Source: Kitasatospora azatica KCTC 9699
GTDB taxonomy: Bacteria > Actinomycetota > Actinomycetes > Streptomycetales > Streptomycetaceae
DNA: 64,000 nt
Assembly: GCF_000744785.1 (NCBI RefSeq)
Contig: NZ_JQMO01000002.1
Coordinates: 248,001 to 312,000 of the forward strand
Direction of reading: 5' to 3'
The notes beneath the pieces are model-generated. The model saw only the letters and a list, made by a program, of their open reading frames with translations, was not told the DNA's origin and did no database searches. This document shows, one piece after another, positions 1 to 8,406 of this stretch (position 1 is the first letter of the stretch; each line of letters starts with the position of its first letter). A program made the position numbers and the translations under genes.

Positions 1-12
1 GCCTCGATCGGC

Positions 13-774
13 TCAGACCCGCAGGACCTGTGGGCCCAGCAGTGCGTAGCGGTGCGCCTCCACCACCGACAGGCCGGTGTCGGTGACGATCGCCTCGAAG
101 TCGCCGACCTCGGCGAAGCGGCAGAAGCTGCTGACCCCGAACTTGCTGTGGTGGCCCAGGAAGATCCGCCGGCGGGAGACCTCGAGGGCCTTGGCCTTGA
201 CGTCGGCCACCACCGGGTCGGGGGTGGTCAGGCCCAGTTCGCGGGAGATCCCGTTGGCTCCGAGGAACGCGAGATCGATCACGAAGCCCGCCAGCATCGC
301 GCAGGCCCAGGAGCCCACCGTCGCCAGCGTCCGGGTCCGTACCCGGCCGCCGAGCAGCAGCACGGTGATGTTGGTGGAGTCGGCCACCGCCGCCGCGGTG
401 GACAGCGAGGCCGTCACCACGGTCAGCGGCCGGTCCCCGGGGAGCAGGGCGGCCAGGACCTGCGGGGTGTAGCCCTCGTCGACGAAGACCGTCTCCGCCT
501 CGCCGAGCAGCCTGACCGCTTCCGCCGCGATCCGCCGCTTCGCCTCCACATGGCGGGTGACCCGCTGCGCGAGGTCCGTCTCGAACCCCGCGCTCTCCAC
601 CGGGTACGCCCCGCCGTGGGTGCGCCGTACCAGACCCCGACGCTCCAGCTCTCCCAGGTCCCGTCGTACGGTCTCCTGGGCGACGCCGAAGTCGGCGGCG
701 GTGACCGCCACTTCCACCCGGCCCTGCTGGCGGGCCAGGACCAGGATCCGGTGCTGCCGTTCCTCCGCCCGCAT
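13..774 (-). CDS. DeoR-family transcriptional regulator
   Basis: DNA-binding repressor of the DeoR family, 253 residues from the chosen start. The N-terminus (MRAEERQHRIL...) carries the DeoR helix-turn-helix with the VRRDLxELExxGLVRRTHGGA signature. The C-terminal DeoRC sensor domain has the phosphosugar-sensing type motifs VFVDEG, LGANG and the late KxxALxxSRRRIFL segment. The ATG at 774 is preferred over upstream in-frame starts because GGGAG lies six bases before it and the length then matches the family norm of about 250. A TATAAAT box on the minus strand at 846-840 could be its promoter. It lies at the far end of an alpha-glucoside import/hydrolysis block on the same strand, separated from it by the anti-sigma-like gene and a histidine kinase. 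Control of the sugar genes is therefore plausible but inferred. Family confidence is high; ligand unknown. Confidence 0.9.
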   Translation of the reverse strand: MRAEERQHRILVLARQQGRVEVAVTAADFGVAQETVRRDLGELERRGLVRRTHGGAYPVESAGFETDLAQRVTRHVEAKRRIAAEAVRLLGEAETVFVDEGYTPQVLAALLPGDRPLTVVTASLSTAAAVADSTNITVLLLGGRVRTRTLATVGSWACAMLAGFVIDLAFLGANGISRELGLTTPDPVVADVKAKALEVSRRRIFLGHHSKFGVSSFCRFAEVGDFEAIVTDTGLSVVEAHRYALLGPQVLRV

Positions 775-839
775 CACTTGCTCCCGCCCGTTGCGTGTCG
801 CCCGTTCGGTCATCCGGGGCCCGAATCCGCCCGTGTGAG

Positions 840-850
840 ATTTATACCGC
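840..850 (-). promoter_or_regulatory. Putative promoter -10 of the DeoR gene (GCGGTATAAAT)
   Basis: Read on the minus strand this is GCGGTATAAAT, a good -10 hexamer about 65 bases before the DeoR ATG. The same 8-mer GCGGTATA occurs before the alpha-glucosidase gene (near 8310), and GAGGTATA before the second sugar-binding protein (near 9766). No convincing -35 is visible. The rest of the 775-1153 intergenic stretch shows only this and the ribosome binding site for the plus-strand gene at 1154. Confidence 0.35.
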
Positions 851-1153
851 CGGGCCGGGACCGCACCGCCCTCCATGACCGGCGCAAACGCGCCCGAATC
901 ATGCCCGTTTCCGGGCCGCGTGGACCCAGCCCAGCGCCGGTGCAGCGGAGACCTGACGCATCGTCAGCTGCCCGAAACCACGTCATGGGCTGCCTGTTTC
1001 GGCCCGCGGGCGGTGCAGCGGTACCGGCCTGTTGCGGCGGATGACCCGGCAATGAACCCGCGCACGCCCTGCTGCGTGGGACAATGTGCCGGGGTACTGG
1101 GCCCTTTCCGGCTTGGTCGCCTCGGAGTTGCCCGGAGAACGAGGAGTCAGCGC

Positions 1154-1708
1154 GTGGCGTCGACGCAGCGTCACCTCGGTGCCGAGTCGCCGATGCGGAT
1201 GCACGGCGGGCTGCTGGGCGAGCTCGCGGTGGCCCGGCGGGTCCGCGGGGTGCGGCGGCTCTGCACGCTGGGCGCGGCGGGCGCGATGGTCCTGGTGGGT
1301 GCGCTGCTCGCGGTGCGACTGGCGCCGCCGGCCGGTCGGCCGGCGCCGCTGCCGACCTCACCGGCCGTGCAGCTGGTCCTCTGGGGCGAGCAGCACAGTG
1401 CCGTCGATCCGCGCACCGGGCTGGCCGGCACGGTGGGGCTGGAGAGCAAGCAGTGGGGTACCCACATCGGCCTGGACCTCAGCCGTCTGACCGGCCCGTT
1501 GAAGTGCAGCCTGATCGCCGTCTCGAAGCAGGGCGAGCGGGAGAACATCACCTCGTGGAACGTGCCGGCGGCCGGCTACGGCGTGCCCGGGCATCCGGAG
1601 CACCTGATCGTGCACGGCGGGGCGGCGATCGCACTCCCCGACCTCGACCACTTCGAGGTGGCCACCATGGGCGGCGACCGCCTGCTCAGCATCCCGGCAC
1701 AGGGCTGA
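1154..1708 (+). CDS. Membrane-anchored anti-sigma-like protein (orphan paralogue of 14873-15391)
   Basis: About 184 residues. The GTG at 1154 is chosen because GAGGAG ends seven bases upstream. One transmembrane helix (roughly residues 38-58) follows a short basic cytoplasmic part; the rest is an extracytoplasmic domain with WGT near residue 108, a GPxxC segment, an ITSWNV strand and a DHFEV...LLSI terminus. The same order of motifs (DPxTG, WGT, GPxxC, W-V, DHFEV, LLSI) appears in the protein encoded next to the ECF sigma factor at 14171, so the two are paralogues. In Streptomyces such domains occur at the C-terminus of ECF anti-sigma factors. No HxxxCxxC zinc motif is present in the cytoplasmic part. 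No sigma gene sits beside it here. It ends seven bases from the convergent histidine kinase gene. Anti-sigma function is inferred from the paralogue. Confidence 0.65.
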   Translation: MASTQRHLGAESPMRMHGGLLGELAVARRVRGVRRLCTLGAAGAMVLVGALLAVRLAPPAGRPAPLPTSPAVQLVLWGEQHSAVDPRTGLAGTVGLESKQWGTHIGLDLSRLTGPLKCSLIAVSKQGERENITSWNVPAAGYGVPGHPEHLIVHGGAAIALPDLDHFEVATMGGDRLLSIPAQG

Positions 1709-1715
1709 CGATCCC

Positions 1716-2954
1716 TCAGTCCCCTTGTGGGAACGGCCGCGGGTTGGCCTGCACCCCGGGGTGGTACTTGGGTATCCGGATGGTGATCTTCATCCCCGCG
1801 CCGACCGCCGTCTCGATCACCGGCCCGTGGGTTTTGCCGTAGACCTGGCGCAGCCGCTCGTCCACGTTCCCGAGCCCGATCCCGGCCTCCCGGCCGACCT
1901 CGCCGGCGAGCACCTTGGCGAGGTCCTTCGGGTCCATGCCGGCGCCGTCGTCCTCGATCACGATCCGCGCGGTGGAGCCCTCGTCGTCGGCGGCGATGGT
2001 GATCAGGGTGGTCTGCCGGCCGACCATCGCGTGCTTGACCGCGTTCTCCACCAGCGGCTGCAGGCAGAGGAACGGCACCGCCACCGGCAGCACCTCGGGT
2101 GCCACCCGCCAGGTGACTTGCAGGCGCTCGCCGAACCGGGCCCGGGAGAGCTTGAGGTAGTGCTCGATGGCGCCCAACTCCTCGGCCAGGGTGGTGAAGT
2201 CGCCACCACGCCGGAAGGAGTACCGGAGGAAGTCGGCGAAGCCGAGCAGCAGCTCCCTGGCCCGTTCCGGGTCGGTGCGGATGAACGACCCGATCACGGC
2301 GAGCGAGTTGAAGATGAAGTGCGGCGAGATCTGGGCCCGCAGCGCGCGCAGTTCCGCCTCCATCAGCCGGGTCCGGGCCCAGTCCAGTTCGGCCAGTTCG
2401 AGTTGGGCCGAGGTCCAGCGGGCCAGTTCGTGGGCGGCCCGGGCGAGTGAGTCCGACTCCTGCTCGGCCAGGGCCACCAGTTGGCCGCGGTGCGCGTCGT
2501 CCACCCGCAGTGGCGCGATCACCGCCCAACGGATCCGGCACTCGGCGTCGTCGCAGGTCAGCGGCACCACTCGGGGCCGCCCGGCCGGTCCGGTCCGGCT
2601 GGCGTGGGCCAGCACCTCCTCGCGGTGGTGGCTGCCGCTGCCCTCCCAGGCGAGCAGTTGCTCCTCGTCCAGCAGGCACAGGGCCGGGCTGCCGAGCAGC
2701 GAGCGCAGTTGGCGGGCCGCCTTGCGGGCGCTGTCCGTGGTCAGCCCGGCGCGCAGCGGCGGGGCGGCGAGCGAGGCGGTGTGCAGGGTGTGGAAGGTGG
2801 CGCGTTCGACCGAGCCGGCCGGGCCGTCGCCGGGTGTCCAGCCGGGCCTGGGGCCGACCCGGAGCCACCGTCCGAGCGCGTAGGCGACCGCCGAGCAGCT
2901 CAGCACCAGAAGCGCCGTCCACAGCCCGCCGGTCACCGAAGTCCTCGCTGACAT
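1716..2954 (-). CDS. LytS-type sensor histidine kinase
   Basis: 412-residue sensor kinase of the LytS/YehU (His_kinase PF06580-like) type. It has an N-terminal membrane helix (about residues 6-28), a GAF-like input region, then the phosphoacceptor block LRAQISPHFIFNSL with the conserved His. The HATPase follows with an N box (LQPLVENAVKHA), a G1 box (IEDDGAGMD) and GIGLGNVDERL. The ATG at 2954 is the only reasonable start after several unlikely upstream codons; AAAGGAG is about 18 bases away, so initiation is not ideal. Such kinases normally sit beside a LytTR regulator and a transporter. The only LytTR regulator in the window is at 57630-58457, next to an SSS symporter, so the pair may be physically separated here. 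Family assignment is secure; the partner is inferred. Confidence 0.9.
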   Translation of the reverse strand: MSARTSVTGGLWTALLVLSCSAVAYALGRWLRVGPRPGWTPGDGPAGSVERATFHTLHTASLAAPPLRAGLTTDSARKAARQLRSLLGSPALCLLDEEQLLAWEGSGSHHREEVLAHASRTGPAGRPRVVPLTCDDAECRIRWAVIAPLRVDDAHRGQLVALAEQESDSLARAAHELARWTSAQLELAELDWARTRLMEAELRALRAQISPHFIFNSLAVIGSFIRTDPERARELLLGFADFLRYSFRRGGDFTTLAEELGAIEHYLKLSRARFGERLQVTWRVAPEVLPVAVPFLCLQPLVENAVKHAMVGRQTTLITIAADDEGSTARIVIEDDGAGMDPKDLAKVLAGEVGREAGIGLGNVDERLRQVYGKTHGPVIETAVGAGMKITIRIPKYHPGVQANPRPFPQGD

Positions 2955-3033
2955 CGCGTCATCGGTGCGGTGCTCCTTTGCACTTCGAGTCGCTCCGCGA
3001 GGAGTGTAAGCAGTACAAATCCATTCCCGTCCC

Positions 3034-3894
3034 CTACTTGACCGATCCTGCCATCGCTCCCTGAACGAAGTAGCGCTGGAAGGAGAAGAAGACAATGACG
3101 GGGACCAGCAGGGAGAGGAAGGCCCCGGGCGCCAGGACGTCCAGGTTGCTGCCGAACTGGCGCATCTGGGACTGCAGCAGCACGGTCAGCGGCTGGTTGT
3201 CGGTGCCTGCGAAGATCAGCGCCACCAGCATGTCGTTCCACACCCAGAGGAACTGGAAGATGCAGAGCGAGGCCAGGGCGGGGGCGGCCAGGGGCAGCGC
3301 GAGCGAGCGGAAGATCCGCCACTCGCCGCAGCCGTCCACCCGGGCGGCCTCCAGGATCTCGTGCGGGATCTCCAGGAAGTGGCCGCGCATCAGGAAGACC
3401 GCGAACGGCAGGCCGTAGCCGACGTGGAACAGCACCACGCCGGGGATGGTGCCGAACAGGCCCACCGTGCCCATCAGTTTGGCGACCGGGATCAGGCCGA
3501 TCTGGACCGGGACCACCAGCAGGCCGACCACCACCAGGAAGAGGGTGTCGCGGCCGCGGAAGTCCAGCCAGGCGAAGGCGTACCCGGCGAGCGCGGCCAG
3601 CGCGGCGGTGAGCAGCGTGGCCGGCACCGCGATCAGCACGGTGTTCCATAGCGCTCCGAGCACGCCGGTGCCGTGCAGCAGCGCGGTGTAGTTCTGCAGG
3701 GTGAGTTGGGAGGGCGCCTTGAGCACCGTCCACCAACCGGTGGCCGAGCTCAGCTGCTTGGGGCGCAGTGAGGAGACCAGCAGGCCGATCGTCGGGGTGA
3801 GCCAGACCAGGGCGGCGACCACCAGGACGGACTGCACGATTCCACTGCGGGTGAGCGCGACCAGCCGGGCGGCGCGCGAACTCTGCACGGCCAT
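3034..3894 (-). CDS. Carbohydrate ABC transporter permease (MalG type)
   Basis: Inner-membrane subunit of a binding-protein-dependent sugar importer, 286 residues, six predicted helices. The EAA loop that docks the ATPase is visible as EILEAARVDGCGEWRIFRS near residue 190. The ATG at 3894 follows GGAGGAG, two bases after the stop of the upstream permease gene, so the two are co-transcribed and probably translationally coupled. No ATPase gene is present in the operon; in Streptomyces such importers use the shared MsiK ATPase encoded elsewhere. Best guess for substrate is an alpha-glucoside, from the neighbouring GH13 gene. Confidence 0.93.
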   Translation of the reverse strand: MAVQSSRAARLVALTRSGIVQSVLVVAALVWLTPTIGLLVSSLRPKQLSSATGWWTVLKAPSQLTLQNYTALLHGTGVLGALWNTVLIAVPATLLTAALAALAGYAFAWLDFRGRDTLFLVVVGLLVVPVQIGLIPVAKLMGTVGLFGTIPGVVLFHVGYGLPFAVFLMRGHFLEIPHEILEAARVDGCGEWRIFRSLALPLAAPALASLCIFQFLWVWNDMLVALIFAGTDNQPLTVLLQSQMRQFGSNLDVLAPGAFLSLLVPVIVFFSFQRYFVQGAMAGSVK

Positions 3895-3896
3895 TG

Positions 3897-5204
3897 CTAA
3901 CTCCTCCGGAATCGGCGGATGTTGAGGATCATGAACGGGACCACCAGGAGCAGCAGCAGGATGCCGAGTGCGCTGCCCAGGCCCTGGTTGTTGCCGCCGC
4001 CGAAGGAGACCAGCCACAGTTGCAGCGCGAGCACGTTGGCGTTCTGTTGAACCGGGCCAGGGGCGATGATGTAGACCAGGTCGAAGATCTTCATCACGTT
4101 GATCACCATGGTCACGAAGACCACGCCCAGCACCGGCGCCAGCAGCGGGACGGTGATCCGGCGGAAGACCTGCCACTCCCCCGCGCCGTCGATCCGGGCC
4201 GCCTCCAGGAGTTCGCGCGGCAGGTTGGCCAGGCCGGCGCCGATGATGACCATCGCGAAGCCGGCCCAGATCCACAGGTAGGCGCCGATGATGGCGGGGG
4301 TGACCAGGGCGGGGCCGAGCCAGTCGACGCCGTTGTAGGGCTTGGCGAAGTCGGCGGCCGGCAGCACCACCTGGGCGGTCGCGCCGGGCCTGGCGGCGAA
4401 GTGGAAGGAGCCGTCGGCGGCGCTGGTCGTGGTGGCGAGCTTGCGTCCGCCGTCGACCAGTTGGACGCTGACTCCCGGCAACCCCTTCTTGCCCGGGTCG
4501 AGTTGGCCGGGGTGACCGCCGCCGCCGGGGACGAAGTCGAGGAAGACCACGCCGTTCACCCCGTCGCCCGAGGCCGGGGCGCCGGCCGGGCGGGCGGTTG
4601 CGGGGACGGCGGTGGGGGCGATGCCGACCAGCGGGAGCAGCACGGTGGTGCCGGTGGCGGGCGTGCGCAGCGAACCGTCGGGCTGGGCGGTCAGGCCGGT
4701 GTTGTCGCGTGGCCGGGCGCCCGGGTACGGGGAGTCGTCGTGGAAGCTGTCGTGCACGGTGACGGCGGCGGCGTTGAGGATGCCGCGGTGCGGGTCCGCG
4801 TCGTAGACCAGGCGGAAGATGATGCCGGCGGCCAGGAAGGAGATCGCCATCGGCATGAAGACCAGTAGCTTGAAGGCGGTGGCCCAGCGGACCTTCTCGG
4901 TCAGCACGGCGAAGATCAGGCCGATCACCGTGACCAGGGCCGGGGCCACCAGGACCCAGACCAGGTTGTTGCGAAGGGCGGTGAGGGTGGCCTTGTCGTG
5001 GACGGCCTCGCCGTAGTTGCCCAGGCCCACGAAGCGGTGGCCGGTGGCGTCGAAGAGGCTGCGGACCAGCGAGTACCCGATCGGGTACACCACCAGGGCG
5101 CCCAGCAGGAGCAGGGCGGGCAGGGTGAAGAGCAGGGCCAGCACCCGGCGCCGCCGACGAGCGGCGGCGACGGGGGTGCTGGGCCGGTGGGCGGTCGTCG
5201 GCAT
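3897..5204 (-). CDS. Carbohydrate ABC transporter permease (MalF/AglF type) with extracytoplasmic insertion
   Basis: Second permease of the sugar importer, 435 residues, longer than the usual 300. After the first three helices there is an insertion of about 140 residues (roughly residues 145-285). Its latter half has the pattern GVNGVVFLDF...GLPGVSVQLVD...TTSAADGSFHF, which looks like a SdrD B-type/Cna-B-like beta-sandwich and lies in an external loop. The EAA motif (ELLEAARIDGAGEWQVF) and the later helices are normal, so the protein should be functional. The ATG at 5204 begins eight bases after the stop of the binding-protein gene, with only a weak AGGG ribosome site. Role of the insertion is unknown; contact with the binding protein or cell wall is possible. 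Confidence 0.9.
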   Translation of the reverse strand: MPTTAHRPSTPVAAARRRRRVLALLFTLPALLLLGALVVYPIGYSLVRSLFDATGHRFVGLGNYGEAVHDKATLTALRNNLVWVLVAPALVTVIGLIFAVLTEKVRWATAFKLLVFMPMAISFLAAGIIFRLVYDADPHRGILNAAAVTVHDSFHDDSPYPGARPRDNTGLTAQPDGSLRTPATGTTVLLPLVGIAPTAVPATARPAGAPASGDGVNGVVFLDFVPGGGGHPGQLDPGKKGLPGVSVQLVDGGRKLATTTSAADGSFHFAARPGATAQVVLPAADFAKPYNGVDWLGPALVTPAIIGAYLWIWAGFAMVIIGAGLANLPRELLEAARIDGAGEWQVFRRITVPLLAPVLGVVFVTMVINVMKIFDLVYIIAPGPVQQNANVLALQLWLVSFGGGNNQGLGSALGILLLLLVVPFMILNIRRFRRS

Positions 5205-5212
5205 GGCGGCGA

Positions 5213-6547
5213 TCAACCCTGGTAGGCCTTGGCCGCGTCGGCTTCCAGGCGCGCCGCCGCGCCCTGGGCGTCGGCGGGGTTGGCCAGGAAGTCCTGCAGG
5301 TCCTTCCACTCGCCGGTGCCGGCGGTACCGCCGAAGGCGGCCGGGGTCTGGTCCGACATGTCGAAGCGGAAGCCGTCCCCGGCGTCGATCAGCGACTTGG
5401 CGAACTGGCGGGTGGTGTCGTCCGGGTAGACGGCCGCATCGAGCGCCTTGTTCGGTGACAGGAAGCCGCCGGCCTTGGCCCAGACGGCCGCCGCCTCCGG
5501 CGAGGCGAGGAACTCCACCAGCTTCTGCGCCGCCGCCTTGTCCCGGCCGTCCTTGAGCACCACGGCCGCGTCACCGCCGCCCATCACCGGCGCCTTGCCG
5601 CCGTCCACGGCCGGGAAGGCGAAGACCTTGGCGTCGGTGCCGACCGTCTTCTTCAGGTCGCCGGAGACCACGCCGCCCACGAAGTCGCCCTCATAGGTCA
5701 TCGCCGCCTTCGGCTGCGGGCCGAAGACCTGGGACACCGAGGTCGGGAAGTCGGTCTGCAGGGCGCCCTTGGTGCCGCCGGCCACCAGGGTCGGGTCGCC
5801 GAACAGCTGGCCCAGCGTGGTCAGGGCCTTGACCACCGAGGGGTCGGTCCAGGGGATCTGGTGCTTGGTCAGCTTGTCGTAGAGTTCGGGGCCGGCCTGC
5901 GAGAGGTAGACGTTCTCGAACCAGTCGGTGAGCGGCCAGCCCGCCTGCCCGCCGATCGAGAAGGCCGGCAGGCCGGAGTCGGAGACCGCCTTGCTCGCCT
6001 TGAGCAGCTCGGCCCAGCTGGTCGGCGGCTGGACCCCGGCGTTCTGGAAGGCCTGCGGGCTGTACCAGACGGTCGACTTGTCGGCGGCCTTGAAGTAGAG
6101 GCCGTACTGCTTGCCGTCCACCGTCCCGAGGTTCGACCAGACGGCGGCGAAGTTCTTCCCTGCGGCCTCGGTGACGGCCGGGGCCAGCGGCTCCAGCCAG
6201 CCCTGCTTGGCGAACTGCTGCAGCACGCCGGGCTGCGGGACCATCACCACGTCCATCGGGTCGCCGCCGGCGATCTTGCTGCCGACCAGGGTGGACAGGT
6301 TGTCGCCGGTGGAGATGAAGGTGGTGGTGGCGCCGGTCTTGGCGGTGAAGGCGTCCAGCACCTTCTTGAAGTTCTCCTGCTCGGTGCCGGTCCACACGGC
6401 GGCGACCGAGACGGTCTGGCCCTTGAGTTCCTGGCTGCTCGCGCTGTCGTTGTTCTTGGCGCCGCCTCCGCTGCTGCTGCAGGCGGTGGCGACGGTGGCG
6501 GTGACCAGGGTGGCGGCCAGGGCGGTGGTGGTGCGGTGCAGTCTCAT
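5213..6547 (-). CDS. Sugar ABC transporter substrate-binding lipoprotein
   Basis: 444-residue extracellular solute-binding protein family 1 member. The N-terminus is a lipoprotein signal with a lipobox-like TVATAC-SSSGGG, so it is anchored to the outer face of the membrane. The body shows the expected pattern (VAAVWTGTEQENFKKVL at the start, VMVPQPG, MTYEGDF and VEFLASPEAAAVWA late). The ATG at 6547 has GAGAGGAC about nine bases upstream. It is followed by the two permease genes and preceded by the alpha-glucosidase gene with a 72-base gap. It would capture alpha-glucosides or a similar oligosaccharide for the MalF/MalG-type permeases. Confidence 0.92.
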   Translation of the reverse strand: MRLHRTTTALAATLVTATVATACSSSGGGAKNNDSASSQELKGQTVSVAAVWTGTEQENFKKVLDAFTAKTGATTTFISTGDNLSTLVGSKIAGGDPMDVVMVPQPGVLQQFAKQGWLEPLAPAVTEAAGKNFAAVWSNLGTVDGKQYGLYFKAADKSTVWYSPQAFQNAGVQPPTSWAELLKASKAVSDSGLPAFSIGGQAGWPLTDWFENVYLSQAGPELYDKLTKHQIPWTDPSVVKALTTLGQLFGDPTLVAGGTKGALQTDFPTSVSQVFGPQPKAAMTYEGDFVGGVVSGDLKKTVGTDAKVFAFPAVDGGKAPVMGGGDAAVVLKDGRDKAAAQKLVEFLASPEAAAVWAKAGGFLSPNKALDAAVYPDDTTRQFAKSLIDAGDGFRFDMSDQTPAAFGGTAGTGEWKDLQDFLANPADAQGAAARLEADAAKAYQG

Positions 6548-6619
6548 CGTCGAGACGTCCTCTCGGATCGATGGGCGGGAGGTGGCCCGCCCGGAGCGTG
6601 CGGAAGGGGGTGCGACGGG

Positions 6620-8266
6620 TCAGAGCGAGATCCACCAGGCGGCGGTGCCGGCCGGCAGGATGCCGGGCGGGCACGGGCCGCTGGCGAGCAGTGGGGTGCC
6701 TGGGCAGGGCGCGGGGACCGGGCCGTCGTTGAAGTTGACGGCGCAGACGAAGCCCTCGCCGCGCTCGAAGGCGAGCAGGCCGGGCGGGGTGTGCAGGCGG
6801 GTCAGCGTCCCTTCGCCGAGTTGGGGCAGTGCGCGGCGCAGTTGGAGCGCGTCGCGGTACAGGTGCCAGATCGAGCCGGTGTCGGCGAGCACCCGCTCGG
6901 CGGTGTGCGCGGCGAAGTGCGCGGGCTGGGGCAGCCAGGGCGCGGCGGCGCCCTCGCGGCTGAATCCGTACGGGGCCTGGCCGCCGGACCAGGGCAGCGG
7001 GACCCGGCAGCCGTCCCGGATGCCGATGCGGCTGCCGGTGCGGTGGAAGATCGGGTCGGTGATGAGTTCGTCGGGCAGGTCGGTGACCTCCGGCAGGCCG
7101 AGTTCCTCGCCCTGGTAGACGTAGGCGGCGCCGGGCAGCGCCAGCATCAGCAGGGCGGCGGCCGCCGCCCGGGCCGGGCCGGAGACCGGGTCGGGGCCGG
7201 CGAACCGGCTGGCCGTGCGGATCTGGTCGTGGTTGTTGAGCACCCAGGTGACGGTGGATCCGGTCGCGGCGATGTCGCGCAGCCCCTCGTCGATCGCGCG
7301 GCAGAACTGCTTGGCGTCCCAGGGCGCGTGCAGCAGGTGGAAGAAGAAGGCCTGGTGCAGCTCGTCGGGGCGCAGGTAACCGGCCTGGTCGGCGGGGGTG
7401 GGCACGGAGACCTCGCCGACCAGCAGCCGGTCCTGGCCGTCGCGGGCGGTGTACTCCTCGCAGATGGCCCGCCAGGAGCGCCAGATCTCGTGCACCTGGG
7501 GCTGGTTCCAGGCCAGCGGGTTGACCGAGTCGCGGGCCCGTTCGTCGGCCTCCGGGTCCGGGGAGTCGGGCAGCTCGGGGTGCTTGAACAGGCCCGCCGC
7601 CACGTCGATCCGGAAGCCGTCCACGCCCTGGTCCAGCCAGAACCGCAGCACCTGCTCGAACTCCTCGGCGACCGCCGGATGGCGCCAGTTGAAGTCGGGC
7701 TGCTGCGGAGTGAACAGGTGCAGGTACCACTGACCGTCCGCCACCCTCGACCAGGCCGGGCCGCCGAACATCGCCCGCCAGTTGTTGGGCGGCAACTCGC
7801 CTCTCTCGCCCCGGCCTTCGGCGAAGTGGAAACGGGCCCGCTCGGGGCTGCCCGGGCCGGCCGCCAGCGCCGCCCGGAACCACGGGTGCTCGATGGAGCA
7901 GTGGTTGGGCACCGCGTCCACCACCAGCTTGAGCCCCAACCGGTGGCAGGCGGACACCAGTTGGGCGAACTCCGCGAGGTCGCCGTAGACCGGGTCGACG
8001 GCGCGGTGGTCGGTGATGTCGTAGCCGTGGTCGTGCTGCGGCGAGGGATAGAACGGGTTGAGCCAGATCCCGTCCACGCCGAGGCGCTTGAGGTACGGCA
8101 GTTGCTCGCGGACCCCGCCGAGGTCGCCGATCCCGTCCCCGTCGCTGTCGCGGAAGCTGCGGACGTAGACCTGGTAGATCACGGCGTCCCGCCACCAGCC
8201 CGCCCCGGTGGCGGTGCGCTGGGCGGTGGGTCCGAGTACTGCGCTCGGGAGCGTGGGCGTGTGCAT
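6620..8266 (-). CDS. GH13 alpha-glucosidase (oligo-alpha-1,4/1,6-glucosidase type)
   Basis: 548-residue glycoside hydrolase of family 13. All four conserved regions are visible: DAVPNH (region I), GFRIDVAAG with the nucleophile Asp (region II), LVGEVSV with the acid/base Glu (region III) and VLNNHD (region IV). The N-terminus WWRDAVIYQVYVRSFRDSDGDGIGDL is typical of cytoplasmic alpha-glucosidases and no signal peptide is seen, so it should hydrolyse imported sugars inside the cell. The ATG at 8266 gives the family length; an upstream ATG at 8299 lies at the promoter-like GCGGTATACC and has no ribosome site. First gene of the importer operon (glucosidase, binding protein, two permeases). Confidence 0.93.
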   Translation of the reverse strand: MHTPTLPSAVLGPTAQRTATGAGWWRDAVIYQVYVRSFRDSDGDGIGDLGGVREQLPYLKRLGVDGIWLNPFYPSPQHDHGYDITDHRAVDPVYGDLAEFAQLVSACHRLGLKLVVDAVPNHCSIEHPWFRAALAAGPGSPERARFHFAEGRGERGELPPNNWRAMFGGPAWSRVADGQWYLHLFTPQQPDFNWRHPAVAEEFEQVLRFWLDQGVDGFRIDVAAGLFKHPELPDSPDPEADERARDSVNPLAWNQPQVHEIWRSWRAICEEYTARDGQDRLLVGEVSVPTPADQAGYLRPDELHQAFFFHLLHAPWDAKQFCRAIDEGLRDIAATGSTVTWVLNNHDQIRTASRFAGPDPVSGPARAAAAALLMLALPGAAYVYQGEELGLPEVTDLPDELITDPIFHRTGSRIGIRDGCRVPLPWSGGQAPYGFSREGAAAPWLPQPAHFAAHTAERVLADTGSIWHLYRDALQLRRALPQLGEGTLTRLHTPPGLLAFERGEGFVCAVNFNDGPVPAPCPGTPLLASGPCPPGILPAGTAAWWISL

Positions 8267-8303
8267 GCTGCACCGTCTCTCGGGGAGTGGCTCATACATT
8301 CGT

Positions 8304-8320
8304 GTTAGGTATACCGCTGG
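8304..8320 (-). promoter_or_regulatory. Putative promoter/operator of the alpha-glucosidase operon
   Basis: On the minus strand: CCAGCGGTATACCTAAC. It shares GCGGTATA with the DeoR promoter region and contains the self-complementary GGTATACC. It sits about 45 bases before the alpha-glucosidase ATG and could be a -10 element or a repressor half-site. Confidence 0.3.
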
Positions 8321-8369
8321 GCGCACGTCGCCACTAGCCCTTCAGCAACAGTGATTTTTGCGCAGCGTC

Positions 8370-8383
8370 AGACCGCGGGGTCT
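8370..8383. promoter_or_regulatory. Short inverted repeat between the glucosidase and binding-protein genes
   Basis: AGACC-GCGG-GGTCT, five paired bases on each side of a four-base centre, about 105 bases upstream of the glucosidase start. There is no T-run on the minus strand after it, so it is not a good terminator; a regulator binding site is possible. Confidence 0.25.
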
Positions 8384-8406
8384 ACCTAGCGGTTATGCAG
8401 CAGCTG

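Noticed and set aside
5861..8308. An 815-codon plus-strand frame over the alpha-glucosidase and binding-protein genes
   Set aside because: It lies opposite genes with full GH13 and lipoprotein signatures and has no recognisable domain.
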